From: Lachnospiraceae bacterium
GTDB taxonomy: Bacteria > Bacillota > Clostridia > Lachnospirales > Lachnospiraceae
Length of the DNA: 64,000 nt
Direction: 5' to 3'
NCBI GenBank assembly: GCA_910575565.1
Contig: CAJTFL010000002.1
Coordinates: 248,001-312,000, forward strand
Part shown: positions 43,877 to 52,505 of the stretch, piece after piece
Numbering within the stretch: the stretch's first letter is position 1
How the letters are laid out: each line of letters starts with the position of its first letter
Program-made: the position numbers and the translations under genes
Notes under the pieces: model-generated
Seen by the model: the letters and a program-made list of their open reading frames with translations, nothing else
Database searches by the model: none
What the model was told of the DNA's origin: nothing

Positions 43877-45295
43877 TTACTCTTCCTTTGCCGTGGCAAG
43901 AGAGTTGTTTATATTTTCAATCACCTGATCCGGCGTGCTGATTCCAGCCATCAGTTCATCGATGCCGTCCGCAAAATCCGTCCAGCACTCCGTCTTCGGG
44001 CAGGCTTGGGGCAGATTGGGGCAGGATTCCTTGCCCTTGGCAAAGTTGATCACCTCCGCCAGCTTCGGCGTTGACACTCTGGACGCATCGATGTCCGTAT
44101 CCAGCCTGGAAGGAATTCCGCCGCCGCTGTAGAGAACCAGCTCCTGGATCTCCTTGGAATAGAGGTAATCCACCAGGGTGATGATGGCCTCCCTCTTGTT
44201 GGGATCCTCCCACGCGTTTCTGGAAATCACATAGCCCATGTCACCGCCGGATCTGGCAAAATTCGTGGTGTCCCTCGTTCCGCCAGGCATAATGGGAGCC
44301 GGAATGATAACCGTCTTATCCGCCATTTCCTGGGACATATTGGCCAGCTGCCATGTCCAGGCATAGATCATGGCTGCCTTCCCCTCATTGTACATGGCAA
44401 AGTGCTGGTTCCAGTCGCCGATGGAGATGGTGTCGGCCGGGAACAGATGGTTTTCCCGCATGGTCTCAATGATCTCAAGGGTCTTTCTTATGTTGGGCGT
44501 ATCCACCGTGTATTCCTCATTGATCATCCGGAAGTCTTCCTGGCAGTCCGGCATCTGGCCCAGGATCTCAGCTGCAAACTCGTGAGCCGGGTTGCCGCCT
44601 TTTGAGCCCATGGCAAAGGGCACGATTCCGTTGTCATAAAATACTTTTCCCACCTGGATCATATCGTCAAGAGTCTCGGGCAGCTCCAGCTGGTACTGAT
44701 CGAACAGTTCCTGATTGCAGAACCAGACGCCGTATTCCAGCCCGCCTGCAATGGTAGCCAGCGTTCCCCCTGCGGATGTGCGGTCAAAGGACTCCGCAGG
44801 AAACAGCTCTCTCTTTATCTCCGTTGAAGCCTCAAGATACTCGTCGAAGGGTATGATCACATCCGCATCCAGCAGCATGGCGGAATTGCCGCCGCTTCCC
44901 CAGTAGAGGAATACGTCGGGCACTGTATTGCTGGCCACGTCCGTCTTGATCTTCGCCTTCAGCTCGTCGCCCAGGATGTTTTCATGCTCCAGGGTGAATT
45001 CAGACTTGTGGGCCTTGGCAAACTCCGTGATGGCGTCGTAAACCGGTTTTGTCTTGGGATCCGACGGCGTCTGCCAGCTTACCAGACGGATATTGGGCAC
45101 ACCGGCTGACTGACTTCCTGCGGCTGACCGGGTCTCCTGGGACTCCTGGAGCTGGGCCTGCTGGGCTTCTGTGGCGGCGCCGGATTCCTGGCTGCTCTGT
45201 CCGGCATCCCCGGGAGCGCCGCAGCCGGCCAGCACATTAGCCGCCATAGCGGCGCACAAAATCATTCCTGTCAGTTTCTTGTTATACTTTTTCAT
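43877..45295 (-). CDS. Sugar ABC transporter solute-binding lipoprotein
   Basis: 472-aa secreted lipoprotein. The signal peptide ends in lipobox NVLAGCG (Cys near residue 25), followed by a Ser/Gln/Ala-rich tether and a family 1 solute-binding fold (VPDVFLYWGSGGNSAM; YNEGKAAMIYAWTWQL). It captures oligosaccharides outside the cell for the two permeases downstream. Size is in the usual range and the frame is intact, unlike the binding protein of the first locus. AGGAGG lies 10 nt before the ATG. The ligand is unknown; GH127 in the same operon points to arabinose-containing glycans. Confidence 0.92.
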   Translation of the reverse strand: MKKYNKKLTGMILCAAMAANVLAGCGAPGDAGQSSQESGAATEAQQAQLQESQETRSAAGSQSAGVPNIRLVSWQTPSDPKTKPVYDAITEFAKAHKSEFTLEHENILGDELKAKIKTDVASNTVPDVFLYWGSGGNSAMLLDADVIIPFDEYLEASTEIKRELFPAESFDRTSAGGTLATIAGGLEYGVWFCNQELFDQYQLELPETLDDMIQVGKVFYDNGIVPFAMGSKGGNPAHEFAAEILGQMPDCQEDFRMINEEYTVDTPNIRKTLEIIETMRENHLFPADTISIGDWNQHFAMYNEGKAAMIYAWTWQLANMSQEMADKTVIIPAPIMPGGTRDTTNFARSGGDMGYVISRNAWEDPNKREAIITLVDYLYSKEIQELVLYSGGGIPSRLDTDIDASRVSTPKLAEVINFAKGKESCPNLPQACPKTECWTDFADGIDELMAGISTPDQVIENINNSLATAKEE

Positions 45296-45371
45296 TCTTA
45301 TGGTTCCTCCTGCTATTTTTAGTATCCTTATGGCTTCCTGCCTCTGCTTTTTCGCGAAACGGCAGATATCC

Positions 45372-46142
45372 TTAAAACGCAGTGTAGCCTCCGTCAATCA
45401 CATAGTCGGAGCCTGTAACGAAACCAGATGTGTCTCCTGCCAAATAAACAACCAGTCCCTGCAGCTCCTCTGCCTGTCCGAAACGGCGCAGAGGCGTCCA
45501 CTGTTCAAAGTTGGAGGTTCCTACCTCTTCCGGTTTTAAGGGCTCGTCACTCCAGGTCCGGATGTATCCGGGGCTGATGGTATTTATGCGGATTCCATAT
45601 CTGGCCCACTCTACAGCCAGGCTTTTTCCCAGCATGATAACGCCTGCCTTTGAGGCGTTGTAGGCGCACTGGCACTGGGGGATATTGGCAATATGTCCTG
45701 ACATGGATGCCGTCAGCACAATGGAGCCGGGGATGCCTTTTTCGATCATGATCTTTCCTGCCGCCCGCGCCGTGATAAAGGCTCCTGTCAGATTGACCCG
45801 GATCACTCTCTCAAACTCTTCCAGAGGCATCTCCTCCGCCGGGACATCCTGGAATGTGCCTGCATTGCAGAAACAGATGTCAAGCTTACCCCATTCCCTG
45901 ACCACCCTGTCCATGCATTCCCGGATCTGTTTTTCATCTGTGATATCCGCGGTCATGGAGATGGCTCTTCCTCCGATTTCCCGGATCTGTTCTGCCGTAG
46001 CGGACACCGTATCTTTCAGATCCGCCACCGCCACATCGGCTCCTGCCTCCGCCAAGGCTATGGCGCATGCCTTTCCGATTCCATGGGCAGCTCCTGTGAC
46101 AAAAGCCGTCCTGGATTTCAGGCTCATCTTATCAAAAATCAT
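45372..46142 (-). CDS. SDR family oxidoreductase
   Basis: 256-aa classical short-chain dehydrogenase. The NAD(P) motif is TGAAHGIGKA, with CNAGTF, the catalytic Ser in TASMSGH and Tyr-x3-Lys in YNASKAG. The acidic residue in VAVADLKD favours NAD. The substrate is probably a sugar or polyol from the pathway. The ATG at 46142 has GGAGG 8 nt upstream and overlaps the end of the epimerase gene by 11 nt, so the two are coupled. Confidence 0.9.
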   Translation of the reverse strand: MIFDKMSLKSRTAFVTGAAHGIGKACAIALAEAGADVAVADLKDTVSATAEQIREIGGRAISMTADITDEKQIRECMDRVVREWGKLDICFCNAGTFQDVPAEEMPLEEFERVIRVNLTGAFITARAAGKIMIEKGIPGSIVLTASMSGHIANIPQCQCAYNASKAGVIMLGKSLAVEWARYGIRINTISPGYIRTWSDEPLKPEEVGTSNFEQWTPLRRFGQAEELQGLVVYLAGDTSGFVTGSDYVIDGGYTAF

Positions 46143-47037
46143 CTTCTGTTCCTCCAAACTGATCCCGAATGTACCCGATCCCCTGAGTAGCCAACGCCAG
46201 CCGGCCTTCAAGGGAAAGGTCTTCTGCCAGATCTCTCCACATTCTCATATTGTGTCCCTGTTCTCCGCCGGTTTTATAGAACGATTCCACGATGACGGAC
46301 TTGTCATACCCAATCTCCCTCAGTGCCGCTCCCACCTTTTTCCAAGGGATCCTGCTGGTATGGTAGGGCACTTTTCTGTTGGGCTCGCTGACATGAAAAT
46401 GGCCTATGTATCCTTTTGACCTGCGGATTGTCTCGGGAATGTCGTCTTCTTCAATGTTCATGTGGAAGCAGTCCAAAAGCAGCTTACAGTTGGGGCTGCC
46501 TACGGCTTTGCAGACCTCAATTCCCTCCGCCGCCGTGTTCATGAGGAAGTGTTCAAACCGGTTGACAATCTCCAAATTTACCGTTACCTGGTTGTCCTCG
46601 GCGGTTTTCATGACCTTTCGCAGGCTGTTGATGCAGTTCTCGATCCTTCTCTTCTTCTCATCCGGTTCGATGATATGATGGGAATAGTCTGCCGGCCAGT
46701 TGGAATATACGATTCCGCCGATATCGGCCGCTCCCAGAAGGCTCATTCCTTCGATTGCGCGTTTTAAGTGTTCGATGGCCTTGTCCCTGAGTGTTTCGTC
46801 GTCGCCTGACATATCCCAGCCGGCGGGGTAGCCGAATGTGAAGGTGGGGGTGATGTCAAGATCTTCTATGTATTTTCGTAAGTCTTTTATTTTTTCTTTT
46901 TCCAGGGAGAAGATTTCTTCTGTCGGAAAAAACTCAAAGACATCAGCCCCTGCTTCTTTTGCCAGCTTCAGACATGCTCTCGCTCCCAACTGATCATAGA
47001 AACTACCCCAGTGTCCAAAATGTATCCCTATTTTCAT
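46132..47037 (-). CDS. Sugar phosphate isomerase/epimerase (TIM barrel)
   Basis: 301-aa xylose isomerase-like TIM barrel protein. Metal-ligand regions of the family are visible: EIVNRFEHFL (Glu), LLLDCFHMNIEEDD (Asp, His), GHFHVSEPNR (His) and VIVESFYKTGG (Glu). Such enzymes isomerise or epimerise free sugars, ketoses or inositol-type compounds. It is the first gene of the second sugar operon. The GGGAGG site is far (about 14 nt) from the ATG. Confidence 0.88.
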   Translation of the reverse strand: MKIGIHFGHWGSFYDQLGARACLKLAKEAGADVFEFFPTEEIFSLEKEKIKDLRKYIEDLDITPTFTFGYPAGWDMSGDDETLRDKAIEHLKRAIEGMSLLGAADIGGIVYSNWPADYSHHIIEPDEKKRRIENCINSLRKVMKTAEDNQVTVNLEIVNRFEHFLMNTAAEGIEVCKAVGSPNCKLLLDCFHMNIEEDDIPETIRRSKGYIGHFHVSEPNRKVPYHTSRIPWKKVGAALREIGYDKSVIVESFYKTGGEQGHNMRMWRDLAEDLSLEGRLALATQGIGYIRDQFGGTEDDF

Positions 47038-47463
47038 TCTGTTTTCTGATTACCTCCCTCTTTGTTTTTCTGTTTGTGATTCTGTCTGTGTTTGTGCTTT
47101 TTATGTGAATTATCCTATTTTCAGATAAAGTCGGCCGTCTTTATATGTATTATATCTATTTTTTGCGGGTTGCTAAATCTAAAATATATCATATTGATAT
47201 AATATTCTTCGGATTCTCGTGTTTTTTATGGCTTTTTTCCGGAAGCTTCTCAAAGAACCTGCCGGAATCTGGCAGTGAGCCGGGTAGTGACAAAATAAAG
47301 GGGCTGTCCTGAATTACATTTTCAGGACAACCCCATAAGTATAACATAAGTATAACGATTGCTTGCACAGCCGCCACCGAACCCGTCAGTTAGCCTGCCA
47401 GCACCTGATGGATCTTTTTCTGTCTCTGCCTTCCGCCGATTAATTCTTGCCCAGCCGTCCTGA
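47038..47463 (-). promoter_or_regulatory. Upstream region of the second sugar operon
   Basis: A+T-rich region with a -10 TATAAT (minus strand, 47149-47154), no good -35, and a 7-bp inverted repeat tatatca/tgatata about 30 bp further upstream. A terminator (47290-47334) bounds it on the right. No gene is supported. Confidence 0.45.
47290..47334 (-). terminator. Terminator after the malic enzyme unit
   Basis: A 14-bp stem with one mismatch (47300-47313 with 47321-47334) is followed on the minus strand by TTTATTTTG. It separates the malic enzyme transcript from the sugar operon. Confidence 0.7.
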
Positions 47464-47658
47464 TCAATGGCGGAAGAACTCTCGATGGCATTCACTGGCC
47501 TTATTCACCGTCCAGCTGCGGTTCAGCATTTCTGAAACTCCCCCATAGGATTCAAAATCATCCACCAGGAAGGGAGTCTCCGGCTTTTCCTCTACAGTCA
47601 AAAGAAATTCGGAATGCCCGGTAAAGCGGGGCAGACCCTCCGCTACTTCCTCATATCC
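47464..47658 (-). pseudogene. Fragment of a carbohydrate-binding module protein
   Basis: A 64-codon open stretch without a start, bounded by stops, just after the malic enzyme gene. It reads LLTVEEKPETPFLVDDFESY and then LNRSWTVNKASECHREF. The VDDFESY...W..NKAS pattern is what I know from CBM11-like modules of large plant-cell-wall glycosidases. It breaks off abruptly after NKAS, so it is a relic of a larger gene. Confidence 0.5.
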
Positions 47659-47684
47659 CTATGCTGCTATCGCAGCTTTGCAGA

Positions 47685-48857
47685 CTACTGCTTTGCTACC
47701 CCCTGCTCAATCGCCTTATCCCGTACTGCCTTTGCTACCCTTTGGGCTACCCGCTTATCAAAGGCTCCAGGGATAATATAATCTTCCTTCAGTTCGGATT
47801 CCTCCACAATCCCGGCGATGGCGTAAACCGCCGCGATCTTCATCTCCTCCGTAATATCCGTAGCTTTTGCGTCCAGCGCCCCCCGGAAGATGCCGGGAAA
47901 TACCAAAACATTGTTAATCTGGTTAGGAAAGTCGGAGCGCCCGGTGGCAACTACCCTTGCGCCGCCTTTCTTCGCCTCATCCGGCATGATTTCCGGCGTA
48001 GGGTTAGCCATGGCAAATACGATAGCATCCTCCGCCATGGTGGATACCATTTCCGCAGTAACCACGTTGGGGGCGGAAACGCCGATAAATACATCCTTGC
48101 CCTTGATGATCTCAGCCAGCGGCCCATGCTGCTGATCCTTATTGGTCACTTTTGCCATGGCTGCCTGGGCTGGGTTCATCCACTCCTCGCCGGACGCTAA
48201 GGCTCCTGCCCGATCCACCAGGATAATATCCCCGATGCCGATCTGCAAAAGCAGCTTGCAGATGGAGATTCCCGCGGAGCCTGCGCCATTGATCACGGCC
48301 TTAACCTCCTGGGGCTTTTTCCCTACCAGCTTCAGGGCGTTAATGATCCCGGCAGATACGACGATAGCCGTGCCGTGCTGATCATCATGGAACACCGGAA
48401 TATCCAGCTCTTCCTTCAGCCTGCGCTCGATCTCAAAGCACCGGGGAGCGGAAATATCCTCCAAGTTAATGCCGCCGAAGGTGGGGGCTAAGTATTTTAC
48501 TGTCTTAATGATCTCTTCCAGATCCTTGGTATCCAGGCAGATGGGGAAAGCGTCGATGCCCGCAAAGGTTTTAAACAAAATCGATTTCCCTTCCATAACC
48601 GGCATAGCCGCTTCCGGCCCGATATCCCCAAGACCCAGGACTGCCGTCCCGTCGGAAACTACGGCCACCAGGTTTCCCTTAGCGGTATAGCGGTATACAT
48701 CGGATTTATTGTCCCGGATCTTCCGGCACGGCTCCGCCACGCCCGGCGTGTAGGCCGTGCTTAAATCGTCCCGATCTTCTACCTTTACTTTAGAAATCAC
48801 TTCGATTTTTCCTTTGTGTGACTCATGCATCTGCAGTGCAAGCGTATTGTAATCCAT
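47685..48857 (-). CDS. NAD(P)-dependent malic enzyme
   Basis: 390-aa malic enzyme, converting malate to pyruvate and CO2 with reduction of NAD(P). The N-terminal domain shows the family start YTPGVAEPCRKI and the Tyr/Lys catalytic region; VFHDDQHGTAIVVSAGI and the Rossmann segment VINGAGSAGISICKLL follow. It is the short bacterial form without the phosphotransacetylase extension of MaeB. AAAGGAA lies before the ATG. Fumarase is the next gene upstream, so the pair can run fumarate to malate to pyruvate. Confidence 0.93.
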   Translation of the reverse strand: MDYNTLALQMHESHKGKIEVISKVKVEDRDDLSTAYTPGVAEPCRKIRDNKSDVYRYTAKGNLVAVVSDGTAVLGLGDIGPEAAMPVMEGKSILFKTFAGIDAFPICLDTKDLEEIIKTVKYLAPTFGGINLEDISAPRCFEIERRLKEELDIPVFHDDQHGTAIVVSAGIINALKLVGKKPQEVKAVINGAGSAGISICKLLLQIGIGDIILVDRAGALASGEEWMNPAQAAMAKVTNKDQQHGPLAEIIKGKDVFIGVSAPNVVTAEMVSTMAEDAIVFAMANPTPEIMPDEAKKGGARVVATGRSDFPNQINNVLVFPGIFRGALDAKATDITEEMKIAAVYAIAGIVEESELKEDYIIPGAFDKRVAQRVAKAVRDKAIEQGVAKQ

Positions 48858-48899
48858 ATTCTGTTCCTTTCCGTTTCAAGGTTGCCACAAAATCGTGGA

Positions 48900-48967
48900 T
48901 TTCCACAATATATTTCGATTGGATTTACGTTGAATATTTCCATAAGCTGCGCTATATATTGTGGAAA
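48900..48967 (-). promoter_or_regulatory. 14-bp perfect inverted repeat upstream of malic enzyme
   Basis: tttccacaatatat (48900-48913) and atatattgtggaaa (48954-48967) are exact reverse complements separated by 40 bp, 43 bp before the start codon. It could be an operator pair or an RNA stem in the leader. Confidence 0.6.
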
Positions 48968-49039
48968 CGCAGCGTTTTGCCGCAAACCTTTTTTCCAAAA
49001 TTTTCTATCGCCTTATTTTTCCCTTATTTTCCCTAAAAT

Positions 49040-49080
49040 CAATCAGGCGGCAAAATCACCGTAAAGCGGGATTTTGCGCC
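49040..49080 (-). terminator. Hairpin after fumarase
   Basis: A minus-strand stem with one bulged base (GGC-GCAAAATC paired with GATTTTGCCGCC) and an inner CCG/CGG pairing lies directly after the fumC stop. The T tract is poor, so termination may be partial. Confidence 0.45.
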
Positions 49081-49082
49081 AT

Positions 49083-50447
49083 TTACACCATCTGTTCCGG
49101 CTTAAACACTTCGTCAAATTTTTCTTCCGTCAAAAATCCCAGGTCTATGCAGGCTTCCTTTAAGGAAATCCCTTCTTTATACGCCTTTTTCGCCGTCTTG
49201 GCCGCATTCTCGTAACCGATATAGGGATTTAAGCAAGTTACCAGCATCAGGGAGCGGTTCAAGTTTTCATCCATCTTTTCTTTGTTGGCTTTAATGCCCG
49301 CCGCGCAGTTATTGTTAAAGGAAACCAGGGAGTCGGCCAAAAGGCGGACGGACTGGAGGAAATTATAAATACATACCGGCATAAAAACATTCAGCTCAAA
49401 GTTGCCCTGGGACGCGGCCATGCCTACGGCTACGTCGTTTGCCATAACCTGCACGGCAACCATAGTTACAGACTCGCACTGGGTAGGGTTAACCTTTCCA
49501 GGCATGATGGAGCTTCCCGGCTCGTTTTCCGGGATAAAGATCTCGCCCAGGCCGCAGCGGGGGCCGCTGGCCAGCCAGCGCACATCGTTGGCGATTTTCA
49601 TCATATTGGCCGCCAGGCCTTTAAGCGCGCCATGGGCAAATACCAGCTCATCCTTGCTGGTGAGGGAGTGGAATTTATTCTCCGCCGTCTTAAAGGTCTT
49701 TCCGGTAAGCTCAGACACGGCTTTTGCCACCTCCGTATCAAAGCCTTCCGGCGCGTTTAAACCGGTTCCCACTGCCGTCCCGCCTAATGCCAGCTCTCTT
49801 AAGCCGTCTAAGGATAAGGCTAACATTTCCTTGGATTTTTCCAGCATATTCTTCCAGCCGCTGATTTCCTGGGCAAAGGTAATGGGCGTGGCGTCCTGGA
49901 GATGGGTGCGCCCGGTTTTAACAATGCCTTTATTTTCTTCCATCAGCCGCCCAAAGGTTCCTGCCAGCAGATCGATGCTGGGGAACAGCTGCTCTTCGAT
50001 GGCTGTAGCCGCCGCAATGTGCATGGCCGTGGGGAAGGTGTCGTTGGAGCTTTGAGACATATTGGAGTGATCGTTGGGATGAAGCAGCTTTTCCCCGGCC
50101 AGCTCATTGCCCCGGTTGGCGATCACTTCGTTTACATTCATGTTCGACTGGGTTCCGCTTCCGGTCTGCCATACGGCAAGGGGAAAATGGCCGTCCAGCT
50201 TGCCTTCTAAGATTTCATCGCAGGCCTTGGCAATCAGCTCCATCCGCCTGTCGTCCAGTTTGCCAAGGCGGTTATTGGCGATGGCTGCGGATTTCTTTAA
50301 GATGGCAAATGCCCGGATTACCTCCATGGGAATTTTTTCAATGCCGATTTTAAAATTTTCAAAGCTTCTCTGGGTCTGTGCCCCCCAGTACCGATCTGCG
50401 GGAACGTTTACTTCGCCCATTGAATCATGCTCTACGCGGTATTCCAT
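49083..50447 (-). CDS. fumC: Class II fumarate hydratase
   Basis: 454-aa fumarase of the oxygen-stable class II type, interconverting fumarate and malate. Motifs are GSGTQSNMNVNEVIANR, KTGRTHLQDATPITF and the family signature GSSIMPGKVNP (about 311). The ATG at 50447 follows AGGAGGAG; the 38 open codons before it lie in the promoter region. It precedes malic enzyme, with 225 bp between. Class II fumarase is less common than the Fe-S class I enzyme in strict anaerobes, so this pair may have been acquired. Confidence 0.93.
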   Translation of the reverse strand: MEYRVEHDSMGEVNVPADRYWGAQTQRSFENFKIGIEKIPMEVIRAFAILKKSAAIANNRLGKLDDRRMELIAKACDEILEGKLDGHFPLAVWQTGSGTQSNMNVNEVIANRGNELAGEKLLHPNDHSNMSQSSNDTFPTAMHIAAATAIEEQLFPSIDLLAGTFGRLMEENKGIVKTGRTHLQDATPITFAQEISGWKNMLEKSKEMLALSLDGLRELALGGTAVGTGLNAPEGFDTEVAKAVSELTGKTFKTAENKFHSLTSKDELVFAHGALKGLAANMMKIANDVRWLASGPRCGLGEIFIPENEPGSSIMPGKVNPTQCESVTMVAVQVMANDVAVGMAASQGNFELNVFMPVCIYNFLQSVRLLADSLVSFNNNCAAGIKANKEKMDENLNRSLMLVTCLNPYIGYENAAKTAKKAYKEGISLKEACIDLGFLTEEKFDEVFKPEQMV

Positions 50448-50639
50448 TTGTTTCTCCTCCTGGTTTTCATTTTGTTGGGCAGGGATGAGGGATGGGGATA
50501 TGCGGCAAATGTGTGAAAAATTTATCAGGTTTTTACAACATATCCCTTGTTTCAGCCTCATTTTTTGGTGAGTTTGCTCTTATTTATGATAAACCAAATG
50601 CAGGAAAATAGCTATACCTAAATTGGAATTTCATGGTAC

Positions 50640-50850
50640 ATTTTTTCTATGGGTTGTGGGGGAAATGAGGGGAAATTGGGGAGGTATTGGCTATGGGGTG
50701 GGGGTGCGCCACGCTGCTTGGCCGGGCAGCAACCGCTGGTTCGCTTCGCGCCCCATCGGTTGGGGGCTTTCGCCCCATAGCCAGAGATCAAAAAAAGGGC
50801 TCTTGCAAGCTAGCTTGCATCACCCTTTTTCCGATCTCTGGCTGCCCGGC
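50640..50850. repeat. Nested inverted repeats between fumC and spoIVB
   Basis: Three pairs of perfect arms interlock: tggctatgggg (50688-50698) with ccccatagcca (50773-50783); gccgggcagc (50721-50730) with gctgcccggc (50841-50850, up to the spoIVB stop); cagagatc (50782-50789) with gatctctg (50833-50840). A 16-bp perfect palindrome, tgcaagctagcttgca, lies at 50804-50819. The 403-bp gap holds no gene. Confidence 0.75.
50782..50840 (-). terminator. Terminator of spoIVB
   Basis: On the minus strand the cagagatc/gatctctg and AAAAAGGG/CCCTTTTT stems enclose the palindromic tip; the inner stem ends in TTTTTTT. It shares its tip with the hairpin at 21336-21372. Confidence 0.65.
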
Positions 50851-52161
50851 TCAATGCTTTATCATGTTTTCAATAAATATACCATAACCCTTGGTGGAGT
50901 CTTGGACGAAGACGTGGGTCACGGCACCCACCAGTTTGCCTTCCTGGATGATGGGGCTGCCGCTCATGCCTTGGATGACGCCGCCGGTTAGGGTTAGGAG
51001 GTCTTGATCGGTTACTTCAAATACGATGCTTTTCGTCCTGTGGTTAGCGGAGTAATCGACTTTGCGGATTTCTATCTGGTAGTCTTTTACCTGGCCGGAT
51101 ACGCTGCTTCGCAGGAGGGCGGGGCCTGTTTTTACGTCCTGGCGGTAGCCTACGGGGATGGGGGAGGCGGATGTCCGGGAGATCAGGCTGTTTCCCGCCG
51201 TGCCGAAGATGCCGGTTTCCGTGTTTGCATCGATTTCTCCCAGCTTAGAGCCGGGGCCGTAATAGATGATCCCGCTCATTACTCCCGGGTTTCCGGAAGA
51301 GCCTTTTTCAATCCCTAATATTTGGGTTTCATATAAGGCGCCTTCCTGAATTTCTACCACGCCGCCGATATCGCTGTCGCTGATACCATGGCCCAAGGCT
51401 CCAAATCTGCCGTTTAGATCCAGGTACGTCATGGTTCCAATACCCTGGGTATCATCCCTGACCCAAGCCCCCAGCTTATACGTTCCGTCCTTATCCTCTG
51501 CCGGGTTCATGGCGATGGTCATCTCCTCCTCGCCCCGCCGGATCTTTAGCGTCACCCGCTCTGTCCCTGCCTGGTTTACGGCCTCCACCAGCTCCTCCTT
51601 TTTGGAAAGGGGCTTCCCATTGATGGCCTCGATATAGTCCCCGGAACGCAAGATTCCATACGCCGGTTCCACCTCCATCCCGTCCGCTCCCGTTAATGTT
51701 CCCGTCCCAATCACCAGGATTCCATCTGATTTTAAGTAAATTCCCACCGGAGTGCCGCAGGGAATCACGTAGCTTTCATCCACCACGTCCACCTGCACGT
51801 CTTTTACCTTCAGGAAGCCGAAAAGCCGCACTTCCATCTGATAGCTGCCTTCCTTCATCCCCAGCATTTGGAAGGGCTCATTCCCGGATATCCGGATTTG
51901 GCTGGAAGGGATATCCGATGGATTTCCTAAGGAAACTTCCTTATCCTTCATTTCCAATGTGGAATGGAACAGCAGCGGAAAACGGATAAACTCCTGTTCC
52001 CCCTGCACGATATTCACCTGATCCGGGACGCTCCGGTTTAAGTAAACATAGGAAAGCCCGGCAGATAAAAGGAAGAGAAGCATCCCGGCCTTAAGCAGAC
52101 GGTGTTTTTTTCCCTTCCTTTTCTTCTCCGCTTTCCTGCTGCCTCGTCCTGTCTCCTGCAT
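50851..52161 (-). CDS. spoIVB: SpoIVB peptidase
   Basis: 436-aa serine peptidase made in the forespore that cleaves SpoIVFA and so triggers sigma-K activation in the mother cell. A basic N-terminus and one membrane segment (LLKAGMLLFLLSAGLSYVYL) are followed by a PDZ domain (about 165-230; GILRSGDYIEAINGKPL) and the peptidase domain with His in GALGHGISDSD and the catalytic Ser in GMSGSP. In most Clostridia spo0A comes next; here an accessory region lies between. A GAGGAGG site precedes the ATG. Confidence 0.95.
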   Translation of the reverse strand: MQETGRGSRKAEKKRKGKKHRLLKAGMLLFLLSAGLSYVYLNRSVPDQVNIVQGEQEFIRFPLLFHSTLEMKDKEVSLGNPSDIPSSQIRISGNEPFQMLGMKEGSYQMEVRLFGFLKVKDVQVDVVDESYVIPCGTPVGIYLKSDGILVIGTGTLTGADGMEVEPAYGILRSGDYIEAINGKPLSKKEELVEAVNQAGTERVTLKIRRGEEEMTIAMNPAEDKDGTYKLGAWVRDDTQGIGTMTYLDLNGRFGALGHGISDSDIGGVVEIQEGALYETQILGIEKGSSGNPGVMSGIIYYGPGSKLGEIDANTETGIFGTAGNSLISRTSASPIPVGYRQDVKTGPALLRSSVSGQVKDYQIEIRKVDYSANHRTKSIVFEVTDQDLLTLTGGVIQGMSGSPIIQEGKLVGAVTHVFVQDSTKGYGIFIENMIKH

Positions 52162-52505
52162 ATCCTTACCTCCTCAGTCGCTGTACAATTCCTCCATATT
52201 CCAGGAAGCAAGCAACGCTTCCTGTCATTAGATTTACGGTGCAAAAAACGCGCCTTTGATCAAGAGCTGCCGCGCAATTCTTGATAGGCTAACTATATTC
52301 TTACCATAAATCCGTAAGCATATGCCGCTTTAGTACAAGACGTGAACGGGCATTTTCTGCCATTAGATGCATTTCCCCGCGATCCAAAAACCGGCCAGCT
52401 TTGTAAGCTGACCGGCTTTCCCATTCCCGTGCAAGGCTATCTGCTTACACGGATAGTATTCTTCATTTATCTGTTTATAACCGCGAAAATCAAACCAAAG
52501 GCGAC
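52162..52505 (-). other. Intergenic region recN-spoIVB
   Basis: 344 bp with no gene. It contains the recN terminator and, 40 bp before spoIVB, a hairpin with 8-bp arms caggaagc/gcttcctg (52202-52209 with 52217-52224). I could not identify a sigma-G promoter with confidence. Confidence 0.5.
52386..52419 (-). terminator. Terminator of recN
   Basis: Minus-strand stem of about 13 bp (GCCGGTCAGCTT paired with AGCTGGCCGGT) with a 3-4 nt loop, followed by TTTT. It separates recN from spoIVB. Confidence 0.85.
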
